NCBI RefSeq assembly: GCF_900636825.1
Contig: NZ_LR134318.1
Coordinates: forward strand, 4,201,501-4,265,500
Length of the DNA stretch: 64,000 nt
Source of the DNA: Pseudomonas fluorescens
Lineage (GTDB): Bacteria > Pseudomonadota > Gammaproteobacteria > Pseudomonadales > Pseudomonadaceae
Direction of reading: 5' to 3'
Position numbers and translations under genes: made by a program. Shown here piece after piece: positions 36,401 through 44,957 of this stretch. The notes below the pieces were generated by a model. It saw only the letters and a list, made by a program, of their open reading frames with translations. It was not told where the DNA came from and made no database searches. Within the stretch, counting starts at the first letter, position 1. Each line of letters begins with the position of its first letter.

Positions 36401-37612
36401 CTCGGCATTGACGATATCGATCAGCTTGGTGCCAAGCACGTAACCATTGACGTAGGGCTCGGACGCTGCAAGATTGAAGGTGACGAGCGAATGCCCTTCA
36501 CCCTCATCGATCGTCTTTCCGAGTTTCTGGTAATGCACATTGATCGTGTTTTCGGAATCCCGACGAAACTCCGAGCGTTTGCAATACACAGAGCGGCGAT
36601 CGCAGCTGTAATGAAACGCCAGGGTCTGCGGCTCAACCGCATTACGCGAGACAGGAGAGGCACCTACGAGGAAGGAGTTGGCCATATCCATGCCCAAGCC
36701 GTTCTTGAAGATCTGCGACCACGCTAACTCCAGCGAGAAGGTGCACAGATCTGGCAGTTGCGGATCTCTCTGAACACTCTGCGATGCGAATGCACTGGCA
36801 TCGAACTGAGGATCTTTGAATCCCTCTTCAGTGATGATCGATACCGGCAACTTGTAATCCGGAAACGGCGCAAAGAACTCGTTCGAGGTGAATCCAGCAT
36901 TCGCCAATAACGACGCCAAGGCTTTTTTACCGTAAGTCTGCACGGTAGCGCTGCTATAGCGCCCCTCGACACCGTACATCGGCGTCGTCACGTGATCTTC
37001 AGGCGCGCCGGCGAAATATTTCAGGCCGAGCTGGTTTTCGATCGCGATGATAAGCAAGCCGTCAGGCTTGAGCAGCGAGCGAACTTTCGCAAGCATCGTC
37101 GCCCCCGGATTGTCACCGGATACGAACAGATTGGCGTACTCGAAAACGCCGATCAGGGTGATGACATCGAACTGGGTATCGATGCTGAAATTCTCGAACG
37201 ACTCGGCCAGCACGGATACGTTCGGCAGGTCTCGGGTGCGCGCACGAGCGATACTGGCGCGACGCGAGCTGCCTTCCAGCGCCAGGACCCGGCCGCCCTG
37301 CTCACCCAAATAGCGGGTGATTGCACCACAACCGGCACCAATCTCGAGGACATCACCACGAAGATCGGCATCGAACACTCGCAACAAGTTTGAACGGGTA
37401 CTGGAGAGGTAGTAAAGCGATGGCCAATCGGTGCACGATCTGCGCAGCTCATCAGAAAAAACACTGACGTCGCTGGCCTGGTCGATCAAGAATTTTATGC
37501 GCAGTTCGGTGGTATCACCATCGCTGTAGTTGATGCTCGAATAATCCGGTCGCGACCAGATGTTGAGCTCGTCATTAAGCTGATAGCCCGCTTGCTTCAA
37601 TAAAATATTCAA
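33425..37612 (-). CDS. Five-part glycosyltransferase: methyltransferase, kinase-like, coiled coil, GT2, GT4
   Basis: 1395 residues. Residues about 50-260 are a SAM methyltransferase (VLEIGAGCG, 88-96). Residues about 330-490 contain DAVPQNIVV...LIDKEW (442-463), like the catalytic loop of APH/choline-kinase folds. A coiled coil follows (about 563-605) and then NSWFITKPVRFL. GT2 spans about 668-890 (VSVILPIYK, NDASPD, NSD 757-759) and GT4 about 944-1300. The first half resembles WbdD-type chain terminators, and the MTase-plus-two-GT fusion resembles WsaE. It probably extends and caps the O-chain exported by Wzm/Wzt. The start is a TTG at 37612 overlapping the wzt stop (TTGA), with AGAAGG upstream. 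Confidence 0.9.
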   Translation of the reverse strand: MNILLKQAGYQLNDELNIWSRPDYSSINYSDGDTTELRIKFLIDQASDVSVFSDELRRSCTDWPSLYYLSSTRSNLLRVFDADLRGDVLEIGAGCGAITRYLGEQGGRVLALEGSSRRASIARARTRDLPNVSVLAESFENFSIDTQFDVITLIGVFEYANLFVSGDNPGATMLAKVRSLLKPDGLLIIAIENQLGLKYFAGAPEDHVTTPMYGVEGRYSSATVQTYGKKALASLLANAGFTSNEFFAPFPDYKLPVSIITEEGFKDPQFDASAFASQSVQRDPQLPDLCTFSLELAWSQIFKNGLGMDMANSFLVGASPVSRNAVEPQTLAFHYSCDRRSVYCKRSEFRRDSENTINVHYQKLGKTIDEGEGHSLVTFNLAASEPYVNGYVLGTKLIDIVNAEGWTYADIGAFLEDYLSILKMLCDNAESQPGEVSGALVDAVPQNIVVDLEGRAQLIDKEWTLTSNVRYEFLLFKTLTQFLGSITRISKGAEAGPITRKDFVFKACEAAGYPIREEDVKEFLAIEAQIQNAINGRSASEFTAWGEDRLIVEDNLFSAFSNSQFALAQTREALASAVTDARQEIEALNAKLQQREADYQQVINSNSWFITKPVRFLVRSLRHGKGALRSRVETSKRGFTNYLRGHEANLPQPVEEVVEAPVTRTHSVSVILPIYKDVEMTRRCILAAMPGIIAFNSKLVAINDASPDAGMQAMLLELQKQWPQVMTVLENEVNLGFVKTVNRGMRHASQDDIVFLNSDVIVPVDWLERLTAEAYIAPNIGTVTPFSNNATICSFPAFLYENQPAFGLSVEQIDAVFAGPRLPVSQAPTGVGFCMYIRRECLDVVGLLNEEKFGKGYGEENDLCQRGLKAGWLNILTPNLYAFHEGGVSFSSSKQALTEHATKVITELHPDYHLDIQRFIAADPLKAVRVKRLAQLIASLERPKVLHISHEAGGGVQQHLDELADALESDVCCLFLAPRRGHCAVTLRMGSFPGADELLFQLPEEHTLLVEFLKGCGVGFVHFHHTLGLNSQLVQLPAELGAEYALTVHDYYWLCGNPTLTDAQGVYPGQYADDIVNPDFQLPDGVSPAQWREQLRGFIEGAKAVVFPSAYTLANYRLNYELPNAVVAGHVEHERSIGRDVAPIVQKIRYNVGVIGALGKEKGADYLEQVAAAAAAVNAPLNFRLVGFGYKELDGVLTTGRYDASELPSLIAANEFDVILFPSQCPETYSYTLSYALQAGLPIIAPNIGAFPERLSGRANTLVYQYGITPAELMGQISKFAKRLAAGERLTAPVVDTSLYQPAFYSSDYPALCGAGSDNHSHQRAVFELPKFSAATIAYEAPLTTKEIALLAIWTLYRHPRMERISNAVPYSLRQKIKRVLSRRPLHEIVDVNKN

Positions 37613-38916
37613 TTTGAAACCTTCTTGGCACGAATGCTGGAATCCAGATTTACAAGCCCAAAAAATTTGTCAGTCGGACGAACCTGGAAATGGATCGAGT
37701 CATAACGTCTGTCACGCGGGGTTACTTCTTCGCCATCTTTGGTCGAAACTCCGACGGAAATGAAGTAGTCACCTGGCGCCAGATCACAAGAAATGAGCAC
37801 TTCAACTTCGACGATCTCGCCCTTTCGCCCGCACGTTCTGAACTCCAGACAATCCAGCGTTTCACTATTGACGCCATAGAGGGTAACGCCCTCTTTGGTC
37901 TTGATCGTCATCCCGAGAATCGGGCACACCAGGTCAGTATCGAAGCGTACGAATACCGCAAGTTTGATCTGCGCGCCGGTGTCCAGGGCAATAGGGTACT
38001 CAAGGCCCCCTGCACTAAGGTGGAAGTCAATGATGGTCGCCGATCTGTCGCCCCAACGATATTCGTTCGGGTTGTAGTTCGGATGCGTTTCGAATACATC
38101 GAGGCCGCCTTCAGGCGTTTGATAGGCCGCCAGCTCATCCGACGCTTCGCCGATTTCGACAGACGCCGATTGCTGAGTCTTGCCGAACAACAAATCGAGG
38201 TACCGGTTGACGACCATGCGCGGCTCACCCTCTGCGAGCTGCACACCATCGTTCAACAGGAAGGCGTGATCACAATGCGTCACGATTTGTTCGCTGGAGT
38301 GAGTCACCAACAGAATACTAGTGCCGTTTTCCTTGAGCTTTTTCAACCGGTCAAAGCAACGGGCTTGAAACTTCGCGTCACCCACTGCCAGCGCTTCATC
38401 GACAATAAGAATGTCGGGCTCGACTTGCGCCTGAACGGAGAACGCCAATCGCACCAACATACCGCTCGAATACGTCTTCACCGGCTGATTGATGAAATCG
38501 CCGATATCTGCGAACTCAATGATCGCGTCATATCGGGCGTCAATTTCTTCTTTGCTCAAACCCAGAATGGATGCATTCAGGTAAACGTTCTCGCGTCCGG
38601 TAAACTCGGGATTGAAGCCCGAGCCCAGTTCGAGCAACGCGGCGATCCGGCCATGGGTTTCGACCGTACCACCGGTTGGATTCAACGTACCGCAAAGAAT
38701 TTGCAGCAAGGTGGATTTGCCGCTGCCGTTGCGACCAACGATACCGACCGTTTCGCCTTTGCGAATTTCGAAAGAAACGTCGCGAAGCGCCCAGAATTCA
38801 CGGCAATATTTTTTCTTCCCGCGACTGAGCATCTGAAGCAGTCGGTCGCGCGGCTTGTCATAAATCTCGTAACACTTGCTGAGATTTTGAACTTTGATAG
38901 CGACTTCAGATGACAT
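37609..38916 (-). CDS. wzt: Wzt, O-antigen ABC transporter ATP-binding protein with C-terminal binding domain
   Basis: 435 residues from the ATG at 38916. The N-terminal ATPase has Walker A GRNGSGKST, the signature TYSSGMLVRLAF, Walker B ILIVDEAL and a switch His in LVTHSS. A linker leads to a beta-sandwich C-terminal domain (about 280-430), as in Wzt proteins that read a cap on the non-reducing end of the chain. This domain fits the methyltransferase/kinase-like halves of the next gene. It overlaps wzm by 11 bases. Confidence 0.95.
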   Translation of the reverse strand: MSSEVAIKVQNLSKCYEIYDKPRDRLLQMLSRGKKKYCREFWALRDVSFEIRKGETVGIVGRNGSGKSTLLQILCGTLNPTGGTVETHGRIAALLELGSGFNPEFTGRENVYLNASILGLSKEEIDARYDAIIEFADIGDFINQPVKTYSSGMLVRLAFSVQAQVEPDILIVDEALAVGDAKFQARCFDRLKKLKENGTSILLVTHSSEQIVTHCDHAFLLNDGVQLAEGEPRMVVNRYLDLLFGKTQQSASVEIGEASDELAAYQTPEGGLDVFETHPNYNPNEYRWGDRSATIIDFHLSAGGLEYPIALDTGAQIKLAVFVRFDTDLVCPILGMTIKTKEGVTLYGVNSETLDCLEFRTCGRKGEIVEVEVLISCDLAPGDYFISVGVSTKDGEEVTPRDRRYDSIHFQVRPTDKFFGLVNLDSSIRAKKVSN

Positions 38917-39724
38917 CAGCAAATCCTTTTCGTGTTTTCTGAAACCAGGCGAATCCTAGCCACGCAATCAACGCCGAACCGACGAGATAAATGCCCAACA
39001 CAGTAAAGTCGGGCAATTTCCCCCAGAACAGAACATCCCGGGCATATTCGATTGCAGGTGTCAGTGGATTGAGCATCAGTAGATGTTGATACTTCTCAGG
39101 TAGCGCACTGGCAGGGTAGAAGATAGGCGACAGGAACATCAGGACAGTGGTCAGAATGCCAATGAATTGCGCGACATCCCTGAGGTAAACGCCAAGCGAT
39201 GCCAAGGCCCACGTCAAACCCATAATCATCAGCAGCAGTGGCAAGATAATCAATGGGAACAACAGAACGGTCAGGTGCGGCGCGCCGAACAGTATCAAGT
39301 AGGCCAGCAGCCAGACAGTCAGACTGATGACCATGTGAAAGAGAGCTGAGCCGACCGTGATCCAGGGAAGAATCTCCAGCGGGAACACTACTTTCTTGAC
39401 GTAATTGGCGTTCGAGAGGATTAGCGTCGGACTTCGATTGAAACACTCCGCAAAGAAGTTGAATACGATAAGTCCGGCGAACAGAATAAGTGCAAATTCG
39501 GTTTTCGAGTCACTGCCGCCGCTCCATCGGGCCTTGAACACGACGCTGAAGACGAACGTGTAGACAATCAACATGAACACGGGGTTAAAGAACGACCACA
39601 GAATCCCCATGAACGATCCACGGTAACGCCCAACGACCTCCCGTTGTACGAGCGCTGCGATCAGGTTCCGGTTGCGCCAGAAACTACTGACCATTTCCTT
39701 TGGCGACGTGGAAAAATTAAGCAT
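38906..39724 (-). CDS. wzm: Wzm, O-antigen ABC transporter permease
   Basis: 272 residues with six membrane helices, ABC2-type permease (QREVVGRYRGSFMGILWSFF; SPIFYPASALPEKY). With Wzt it exports the finished lipid-linked polysaccharide across the inner membrane. I used the ATG at 39724, which opens on the family N-terminus; 56 upstream in-frame codons overlap the preceding gene's 3' region and lack homology. Confidence 0.95.
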   Translation of the reverse strand: MLNFSTSPKEMVSSFWRNRNLIAALVQREVVGRYRGSFMGILWSFFNPVFMLIVYTFVFSVVFKARWSGGSDSKTEFALILFAGLIVFNFFAECFNRSPTLILSNANYVKKVVFPLEILPWITVGSALFHMVISLTVWLLAYLILFGAPHLTVLLFPLIILPLLLMIMGLTWALASLGVYLRDVAQFIGILTTVLMFLSPIFYPASALPEKYQHLLMLNPLTPAIEYARDVLFWGKLPDFTVLGIYLVGSALIAWLGFAWFQKTRKGFADVI

Positions 39725-39840
39725 TAAACACACACCTGAGATAAATCGAGGGAGGCAGACTTCATATAAAACTCTCTTGTTCAAATACCGGGTGGACGCC
39801 GCGGAACGATGTTTGCAGACCGTCCTGCAAGGTGATGACA

Positions 39841-40860
39841 TCAAATTCTGTTGAGCACCGCGGCCAGCGCCAACCCAAGATTGCCCAAACACGTCTGGCG
39901 GTAGACTTTGGCGCGATAAAGCCAGACGAAACGGTTGTAACCCTTCGAATCACGGGCTTTCTTGAAATGCTCCAAAGTCTGGAGGCTTTCTGCACTCAAG
40001 CGGGAACGAACTGTTTCGAGTGCAGCAATATTTATGTCATTCCAGTCACGAAATCGGCCGGTAGACATCAGTCGCAAGCGCATGATACGTGCGCGCATTC
40101 CCGAGTTGGCGCCAATCAGATTCGCCTCATGCTGCCTGTACAGAATGGACGGTGACGCGTCGTACACCACTTTGCCGCCCACTCCAGTAACCAGCAGATA
40201 GGCCCACCAGTCATGAGAGACAATATCCAGTTCAGCGCCAGCATGGCAAAACACGTCGCGGGCCAAGTGGTTAAACACCATGGTGTTACCCCCGGCCAGA
40301 CTCTGTACCAATGCATTAGCGAAGCTGGCGGGACGAGAAAATAGTGGCGAGCAGCCGATAACCGTCTCCGAGTCACCAATCAACTCGGTCCGGGCGCAAT
40401 ACAAAGCTGGAACATCGGAAGGTAATGCCTCCAATACCTGCACGGCAGACTCGAGTTTATTGGCTTGCCAGATATCGTCCTGATCGGCCCATGCATAGAA
40501 GTGCGATTGCTTGGGCGCATTGCAGGCAACGGACATGAAATTAGCCGCGAACCCTCGCTTCGGCCCTTGCAAAACCGTCAGCCGGCCTTCCCCCCAAGTC
40601 GCGCTGTACTGGCGCAGAATATCCAGTGTCGCATCGGTAGAACCGTCATCAGAAACGACTACATTCCATTCGCGATAGGTCTGGCTGGCTATCGAGTCCA
40701 ATTGCTGTGCCAGAAAGCGCTCACCATTGTAAGTACACATCAGAACTGTCACGCGAGCCGGTTGCGTTTCATGACCTTGCATATCAACGCCAGACCCGCT
40801 GCCAGGTTGCTCGCCTGTCTGATCATATTGTGTAAGAGGGGCTACCACCGAGCACTCCAT
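39841..40860 (-). CDS. Glycosyltransferase family 2, rhamnosyltransferase-like
   Basis: 339 residues. GT-A core: VTVLMCTYNGERFL (37-50), SDDGSTD, and the DQDD motif (WADQDDIW) for metal/donor binding; a later YRQHEANLIGAN segment is typical of RfbN-like rhamnosyltransferases. It likely adds a rhamnose or related residue in the cytoplasm. The start is unclear: ATG 40860 gives a 35-residue leader, ATG 40782 starts close to the domain; neither has a good ribosome site. A possible promoter lies upstream at 40979-41007. Confidence 0.88.
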   Translation of the reverse strand: MECSVVAPLTQYDQTGEQPGSGSGVDMQGHETQPARVTVLMCTYNGERFLAQQLDSIASQTYREWNVVVSDDGSTDATLDILRQYSATWGEGRLTVLQGPKRGFAANFMSVACNAPKQSHFYAWADQDDIWQANKLESAVQVLEALPSDVPALYCARTELIGDSETVIGCSPLFSRPASFANALVQSLAGGNTMVFNHLARDVFCHAGAELDIVSHDWWAYLLVTGVGGKVVYDASPSILYRQHEANLIGANSGMRARIMRLRLMSTGRFRDWNDINIAALETVRSRLSAESLQTLEHFKKARDSKGYNRFVWLYRAKVYRQTCLGNLGLALAAVLNRI

Positions 40861-41248
40861 TGCAGTGAAGATAAAATAATGACGACGCCGTTTCGCTCAA
40901 CATCACGATGTACAGCCTGGGCAGCCTGAGAAACAGCTACTTCTCTCACGAACCGCTCCCGACAGCGCAAAATTTGCCATTATAAGTCATACCAATTTGA
41001 TAGCCCAGTGACATCACCACCTTTAGCAGCACAAGCTCGCTTTTAGGGTATGAAAAAAAAGTGATCTGAACATCGCTCTTAAACCGGAGAACTCCTGCCG
41101 AGGCCCAATGATCGGGCTGCGTAGGGTATCAAGGCCCCCTCATTGGCAAAAGGGTGGCAAACTGCCAATCCATCGAGAGACAGATCAACGGCAGTACTTT
41201 GTCGAAGTCATAGTGCAAAGGTGGCAGCTGCAGAAAATGCCGAACCGC
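40861..41248 (-). promoter_or_regulatory. Intergenic region with candidate internal promoter
   Basis: 388 bases with no supportable gene. On the minus strand a perfect TATAAT (40979-40984) has a TGGGCT at 41002-41007 with 17-base spacing, matching the -35 consensus at three of six positions. It could drive the second half of the cluster (GT2, wzm, wzt, large GT, wbpL). The region is AT-rich around 41045-41060. A short open stretch directly after the stop of the reductase gene (to about 41134) has no start codon with a ribosome site. Confidence 0.4.
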
Positions 41249-42202
41249 CTAGCGCTTCTGAAAATGGTTGGCAGTGATCAGAAGTGCTTCGCTCACACTG
41301 ACGGGCGGAGTCCACTCCAGCACCGTGCGCGTCTTTTCCATGTCGACCTGTAACGTGCCGCAGAGCCGCTGGGCTACAGCTTTTCTACCCAATAAAGCCG
41401 CCCCAAGACGCAGGAGAAACGGCGGCACGGGCAACAAACGCGCTCGCACGGTCAGAGCATCCGCCATTCTTTGAAGCAATTGAGTAGTCGTGAGGTCTTC
41501 GCCGTCACTCACCAGAAACGTTTGATTGGCTGCCTTGGGATGATCGATACAGGTCACCAAAAGATCTACCAGATTGCTGATGGCCACTAGGCTGCGGCGA
41601 TTGCGTAATGCTCCCAGTGGTAGGGGAAGACCTTTTTTCAACCAGCACATCATACTTAAAAAATTAGCCTTGACGCCTGGCCCGTACACCAGAGGCGGTC
41701 GAATAATCACCACGTCCATTGCGGTTTCCAGTGCGATCTGGCGCACGACATCTTCTGCCTCGCACTTGGAAATACCGTAAGGATCAACAGGAGAAGGAAT
41801 GTCGGCTGCGGTAAAGGGCATCCCGGCGGATGTTTCTTCGCCATTGACCTTGATGGAACTGACAAAAATGAAGCGCTTAACCCCGGACGCCGCCGCATGA
41901 CGGGCCAGCCGCGCAGTGCCCTGCACATTCATTTGACGAAACATGGCAAGCGGATCGGCCGCCGCCTCGCTCATGACATGAACCCTCGCCGCACAGTGAA
42001 TCACTGTCTGAACGTTGTTCAGCGACGGCAGGGCAACACGTTCATCCAGATCAAAAGGCACTACATCGCACAAACCGCTTAATCGCGTCTCGCCACGCAC
42101 TGCTGCAACAGGAGCGTAGATCTTGTCGAGCAGCAGGCGAAACACCACTGCCTCGCCCACAAACCCCGTAGCTCCGGTCACCAATACCCGAGCACCTTTC
42201 AT
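41249..42202 (-). CDS. NAD-dependent epimerase/reductase, WbpV-like
   Basis: 317 residues, extended SDR: TGATGFVG at the N-terminus, FVSSIKVNGE, and catalytic YGISK. It resembles WbpV-type UDP-4-keto-6-deoxy-HexNAc 4-reductases, which turn the WbpM product into UDP-FucNAc or UDP-QuiNAc. The presence of wbpM and wbpL in the same locus supports that role; the stereochemistry cannot be read. The start at 42202 overlaps the upstream stop (ATGA). Confidence 0.88.
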   Translation of the reverse strand: MKGARVLVTGATGFVGEAVVFRLLLDKIYAPVAAVRGETRLSGLCDVVPFDLDERVALPSLNNVQTVIHCAARVHVMSEAAADPLAMFRQMNVQGTARLARHAAASGVKRFIFVSSIKVNGEETSAGMPFTAADIPSPVDPYGISKCEAEDVVRQIALETAMDVVIIRPPLVYGPGVKANFLSMMCWLKKGLPLPLGALRNRRSLVAISNLVDLLVTCIDHPKAANQTFLVSDGEDLTTTQLLQRMADALTVRARLLPVPPFLLRLGAALLGRKAVAQRLCGTLQVDMEKTRTVLEWTPPVSVSEALLITANHFQKR

Positions 42203-43122
42203 TTGGTTTTTTTCCTGATAACGGCAGTTGCGCAACAAATGAAGAAAAAGAACAATTTATCCCTGGTTCGCCGCCGACATTCACGCGCACTTAAAGACAG
42301 TCGCATTAACTGTCGACGACCCAAAGATAACCATTGCCGCACGAATGGATCATCGGCGAGGCCAACTAATTGGGCAATCATTCGAATCTGAGAAAACCAC
42401 CACCCGTCATGAATGGTTTTGTAGCGCGCAATCAGCGGATTGATACCGGTATTAGCCCCGACCTGATTACTTTCGTGCTGGCGATAACGCATCGATGGCT
42501 GCGGATCAATGAACCAGCGCAAACCATGGCTGCGTGCGAAGGCATAGCAATACCAATCATGCAGGCTGACCATTTGCAATGCGTCCCAATGACTGAGTAA
42601 TGACGCCTTCAACGGCCGCATCATCTTTCTACTCATTACATAGGTACAACCCGGCCCAGCAGCCTCGAAGAGAAAGTCCCAGCGGGTTTGCGGCTGGGCC
42701 TTGTCCAATAACTGATTGCGACCATCAGGCCAGAACGCAACTACGTTACTTGAATACGCATCTACGCCTAGGGTCTCTATCGCTCGGATAGCCCGTTCGA
42801 TCTTGTCCAGATGCCAGACGTCATCCTGGTCAGCAAATGCGACGTAATCGTAGCCTTCAATATCAACATCACGGATCAAACGGAAGAAATTGCGCGAAGC
42901 TCCACCAAACGCGCCGGCATCAGGCAGGACATTGATGCGCGGCTGCTGCGCGGCTTGATCCGCGCACCATGCCTCAGTTCCGTCGGTCGAAGGATCAATG
43001 CTTATATAAACGGTTACGTCGACAGCTGTCTGACCGAGGATCGTGGCCAACTGCTCCTCGATCCACTGCATGCCATTGTAGGCGGCTAGCAGGATCGCAA
43101 CCTTGGGATGTTCTACTGGCAT
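42199..43122 (-). CDS. Glycosyltransferase family 2, rhamnosyltransferase-like
   Basis: 307 residues. GT-A core with VAILLAAYNGMQWI at the N-terminus, DPSTDGT and FADQDDVW; a later RYRQHESNQVGAN segment matches the same segment in the other GT2 of this cluster, so the two are paralogues of the RfbN kind. Likely transfers rhamnose. ATG at 43122 with AGGA upstream. It is 54 bases after rmlA in the same transcription unit. Confidence 0.9.
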   Translation of the reverse strand: MPVEHPKVAILLAAYNGMQWIEEQLATILGQTAVDVTVYISIDPSTDGTEAWCADQAAQQPRINVLPDAGAFGGASRNFFRLIRDVDIEGYDYVAFADQDDVWHLDKIERAIRAIETLGVDAYSSNVVAFWPDGRNQLLDKAQPQTRWDFLFEAAGPGCTYVMSRKMMRPLKASLLSHWDALQMVSLHDWYCYAFARSHGLRWFIDPQPSMRYRQHESNQVGANTGINPLIARYKTIHDGWWFSQIRMIAQLVGLADDPFVRQWLSLGRRQLMRLSLSARECRRRTRDKLFFFFICCATAVIRKKTK

Positions 43123-43176
43123 GCCATTCCTGCTTGCACCGATAAGACACAGCTGTGCGAAAGTTGCGACTCCCGA

Positions 43177-44067
43177 TCAGGCAGATGGCGAATCCAGCAA
43201 CTTCTGAAGGTATTGACCATAGCCCGTCTTCTTAAGCGCATCGGCTTGTGCGCTGAGCTGTTCGGCGGAAATCCAGCCGTTGTGATAGGCGATCTCTTCC
43301 AGGCACGCCACTTTCAAACCCTGGCGCTGTTCGATCGTATGGACGAAATGGCTGGCTTCAAGCAGGGAGTCGTGGGTACCGGTATCCAACCACGCAAAGC
43401 CACGACCGAGCATTTCGACGCTCAGCGTCTTGCGCTCAAGGTATGCACGGTTAACGTCGGTAATCTCCAGCTCTCCGCGCTCGGAAGGCTTGATGTTTTT
43501 TGCGATCTCGACAACGTCGTTGTCGTAGAAGTACAGGCCTGTCACCGCGTAATTAGATTTTGGTTTTAGCGGTTTCTCTTCAATGCTGAGCGCGCGGCCG
43601 GTTGCATCGAATTCAACCACGCCAAAACGCTCAGGGTCGGACACGTGATAACCAAAAACGGTCGCGCCATTTTGCTGTTCGGTCGCAGAACGCAAGTTGT
43701 CCGAGAAGTGCTGACCATAAAAAATGTTGTCACCCAGAATCAGGCAGCATGGATCATCACCGATGAACTCTTCACCAATGATAAACGCCTGAGCCAGGCC
43801 ATCGGGGCTAGGTTGCTCGGCATACGTCAGTTTGATGCCGTACCGGCTGCCATCACCCAACAATTTGCGGAAGCACGGCAGGTCTTCAGGTGTAGAGATG
43901 ATCAGTATTTCACGCATACCAGCCAGCATCAGCACTGACAGCGGATAGAAAATCATCGGCTTGTCGTAGATCGGCAACATCTGCTTCGAGACGCCAAGAG
44001 TCAGCGGGTGCAAGCGCGTGCCCGAGCCGCCGGCGAGGATGATGCCTTTACGATTTGTCGTGGTCAT
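43177..44067 (-). CDS. rmlA: RmlA, glucose-1-phosphate thymidylyltransferase
   Basis: 296 residues, standard RmlA. Nucleotidyltransferase motif GGSGTRLHPLT (13-23), then SKQMLPIYDKPM, and LGDNIFYG for metal binding. Makes dTDP-glucose from glucose-1-phosphate and dTTP, the first step of both dTDP-rhamnose and dTDP-3-acetamido sugar synthesis. Its ATG overlaps the rmlD stop by ATGA. Confidence 0.97.
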   Translation of the reverse strand: MTTTNRKGIILAGGSGTRLHPLTLGVSKQMLPIYDKPMIFYPLSVLMLAGMREILIISTPEDLPCFRKLLGDGSRYGIKLTYAEQPSPDGLAQAFIIGEEFIGDDPCCLILGDNIFYGQHFSDNLRSATEQQNGATVFGYHVSDPERFGVVEFDATGRALSIEEKPLKPKSNYAVTGLYFYDNDVVEIAKNIKPSERGELEITDVNRAYLERKTLSVEMLGRGFAWLDTGTHDSLLEASHFVHTIEQRQGLKVACLEEIAYHNGWISAEQLSAQADALKKTGYGQYLQKLLDSPSA

Positions 44068-44957
44068 TTGTTCAGAACTTCCCTAAGCATTCGGGTTACG
44101 CCACTTTGCCAATCCGGCAAGTGTAGAGAAAAATTGTCGCGCAGCTTCTGAGTGTTCAAACGTGAGTTCAGAGGCCGACGAGCGGGGGTTGGGTAAGCGG
44201 TTGTATCAATCGGATTGATCGAGCTGACAGCGAGTTGTTCGCCGATCGCCTTTGCGAATTCGATGACGTGACTTGCATAGCCATGCCAGGAAATCTCACC
44301 GGCGGCCGCCAAGTGATACAAACCGCCCAATTCATTACGATTGCGAACCTGCTGAATTGCCGACGCCGTAACGTCGGCGATCAGATCGGCGCCAGTCGGG
44401 GCGCCGATCTGGTCGCAGATGACGCTCAAGCTCTCGCGATCCTTGGCCAGACGCAGCATGGTCTTGGCGAAGTTGTTACCTCGAGCGGCGTAGACCCAAC
44501 TGGTACGAAAGATCAGATGCTTGCAACCGGAAGCAATGATCGCTTGTTCGCCGGCAAGCTTGCTGGCGCCGTAATAATTGACTGGATTTACAGCGTCTGT
44601 CTCCTGCCAGGGATCTAAACCCTCGCCACTGAAAACGTAATCGGTCGAATAGTGAACAAGCCAGGCATTCAAGATGGCTGCTTCTTCGGCCATAACCTGA
44701 CTTGCCTTGCCGTTTACGCGGTCAGCGAGCTCTTGTTCAGACTCTGCTTTATCGACCGCAGTGTAGGCAGCTGCGTTGACGATGACGTCAGGTTTGACCT
44801 GACGAATTGTCGCGCGCAATGCGTCGAGATCCGCCAAATCGCCGCTCAAACCGTTAACAGCATGACGATCAAGCGCGATCAGCTCGCCCAGCGGTGCGAG
44901 CGAGCGTTGCAGCTCCCAGCCAACTTGTCCGTTTTTGCCCAGCAGAAGGATTTTCAT
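44064..44957 (-). CDS. rmlD: RmlD, dTDP-4-dehydrorhamnose reductase
   Basis: 297 residues. N-terminal LLLGKNGQVGWEL, NAAAYTAVDKAE and catalytic YYGASK; ends with the usual RPLNSRLNTQKL segment. Reduces dTDP-4-dehydro-L-rhamnose to dTDP-L-rhamnose. The ATG at 44957 overlaps the rmlB stop (ATGA); 13 upstream in-frame codons lie inside rmlB. Its substrate is normally made by RmlC, which is not encoded in this window. Confidence 0.96.
   Translation of the reverse strand: MKILLLGKNGQVGWELQRSLAPLGELIALDRHAVNGLSGDLADLDALRATIRQVKPDVIVNAAAYTAVDKAESEQELADRVNGKASQVMAEEAAILNAWLVHYSTDYVFSGEGLDPWQETDAVNPVNYYGASKLAGEQAIIASGCKHLIFRTSWVYAARGNNFAKTMLRLAKDRESLSVICDQIGAPTGADLIADVTASAIQQVRNRNELGGLYHLAAAGEISWHGYASHVIEFAKAIGEQLAVSSINPIDTTAYPTPARRPLNSRLNTQKLRDNFSLHLPDWQSGVTRMLREVLNK

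Noticed and set aside
34508..36727. 739-codon plus-strand frame opposite the large glycosyltransferase
   Set aside because: Antisense to well-supported coding sequence, crosses domain boundaries, no homology recognised.
41108..41353. Small plus-strand gene in the gap near 41.1 kb
   Set aside because: It runs into the 3' end of the reductase gene on the other strand and lacks a ribosome site.
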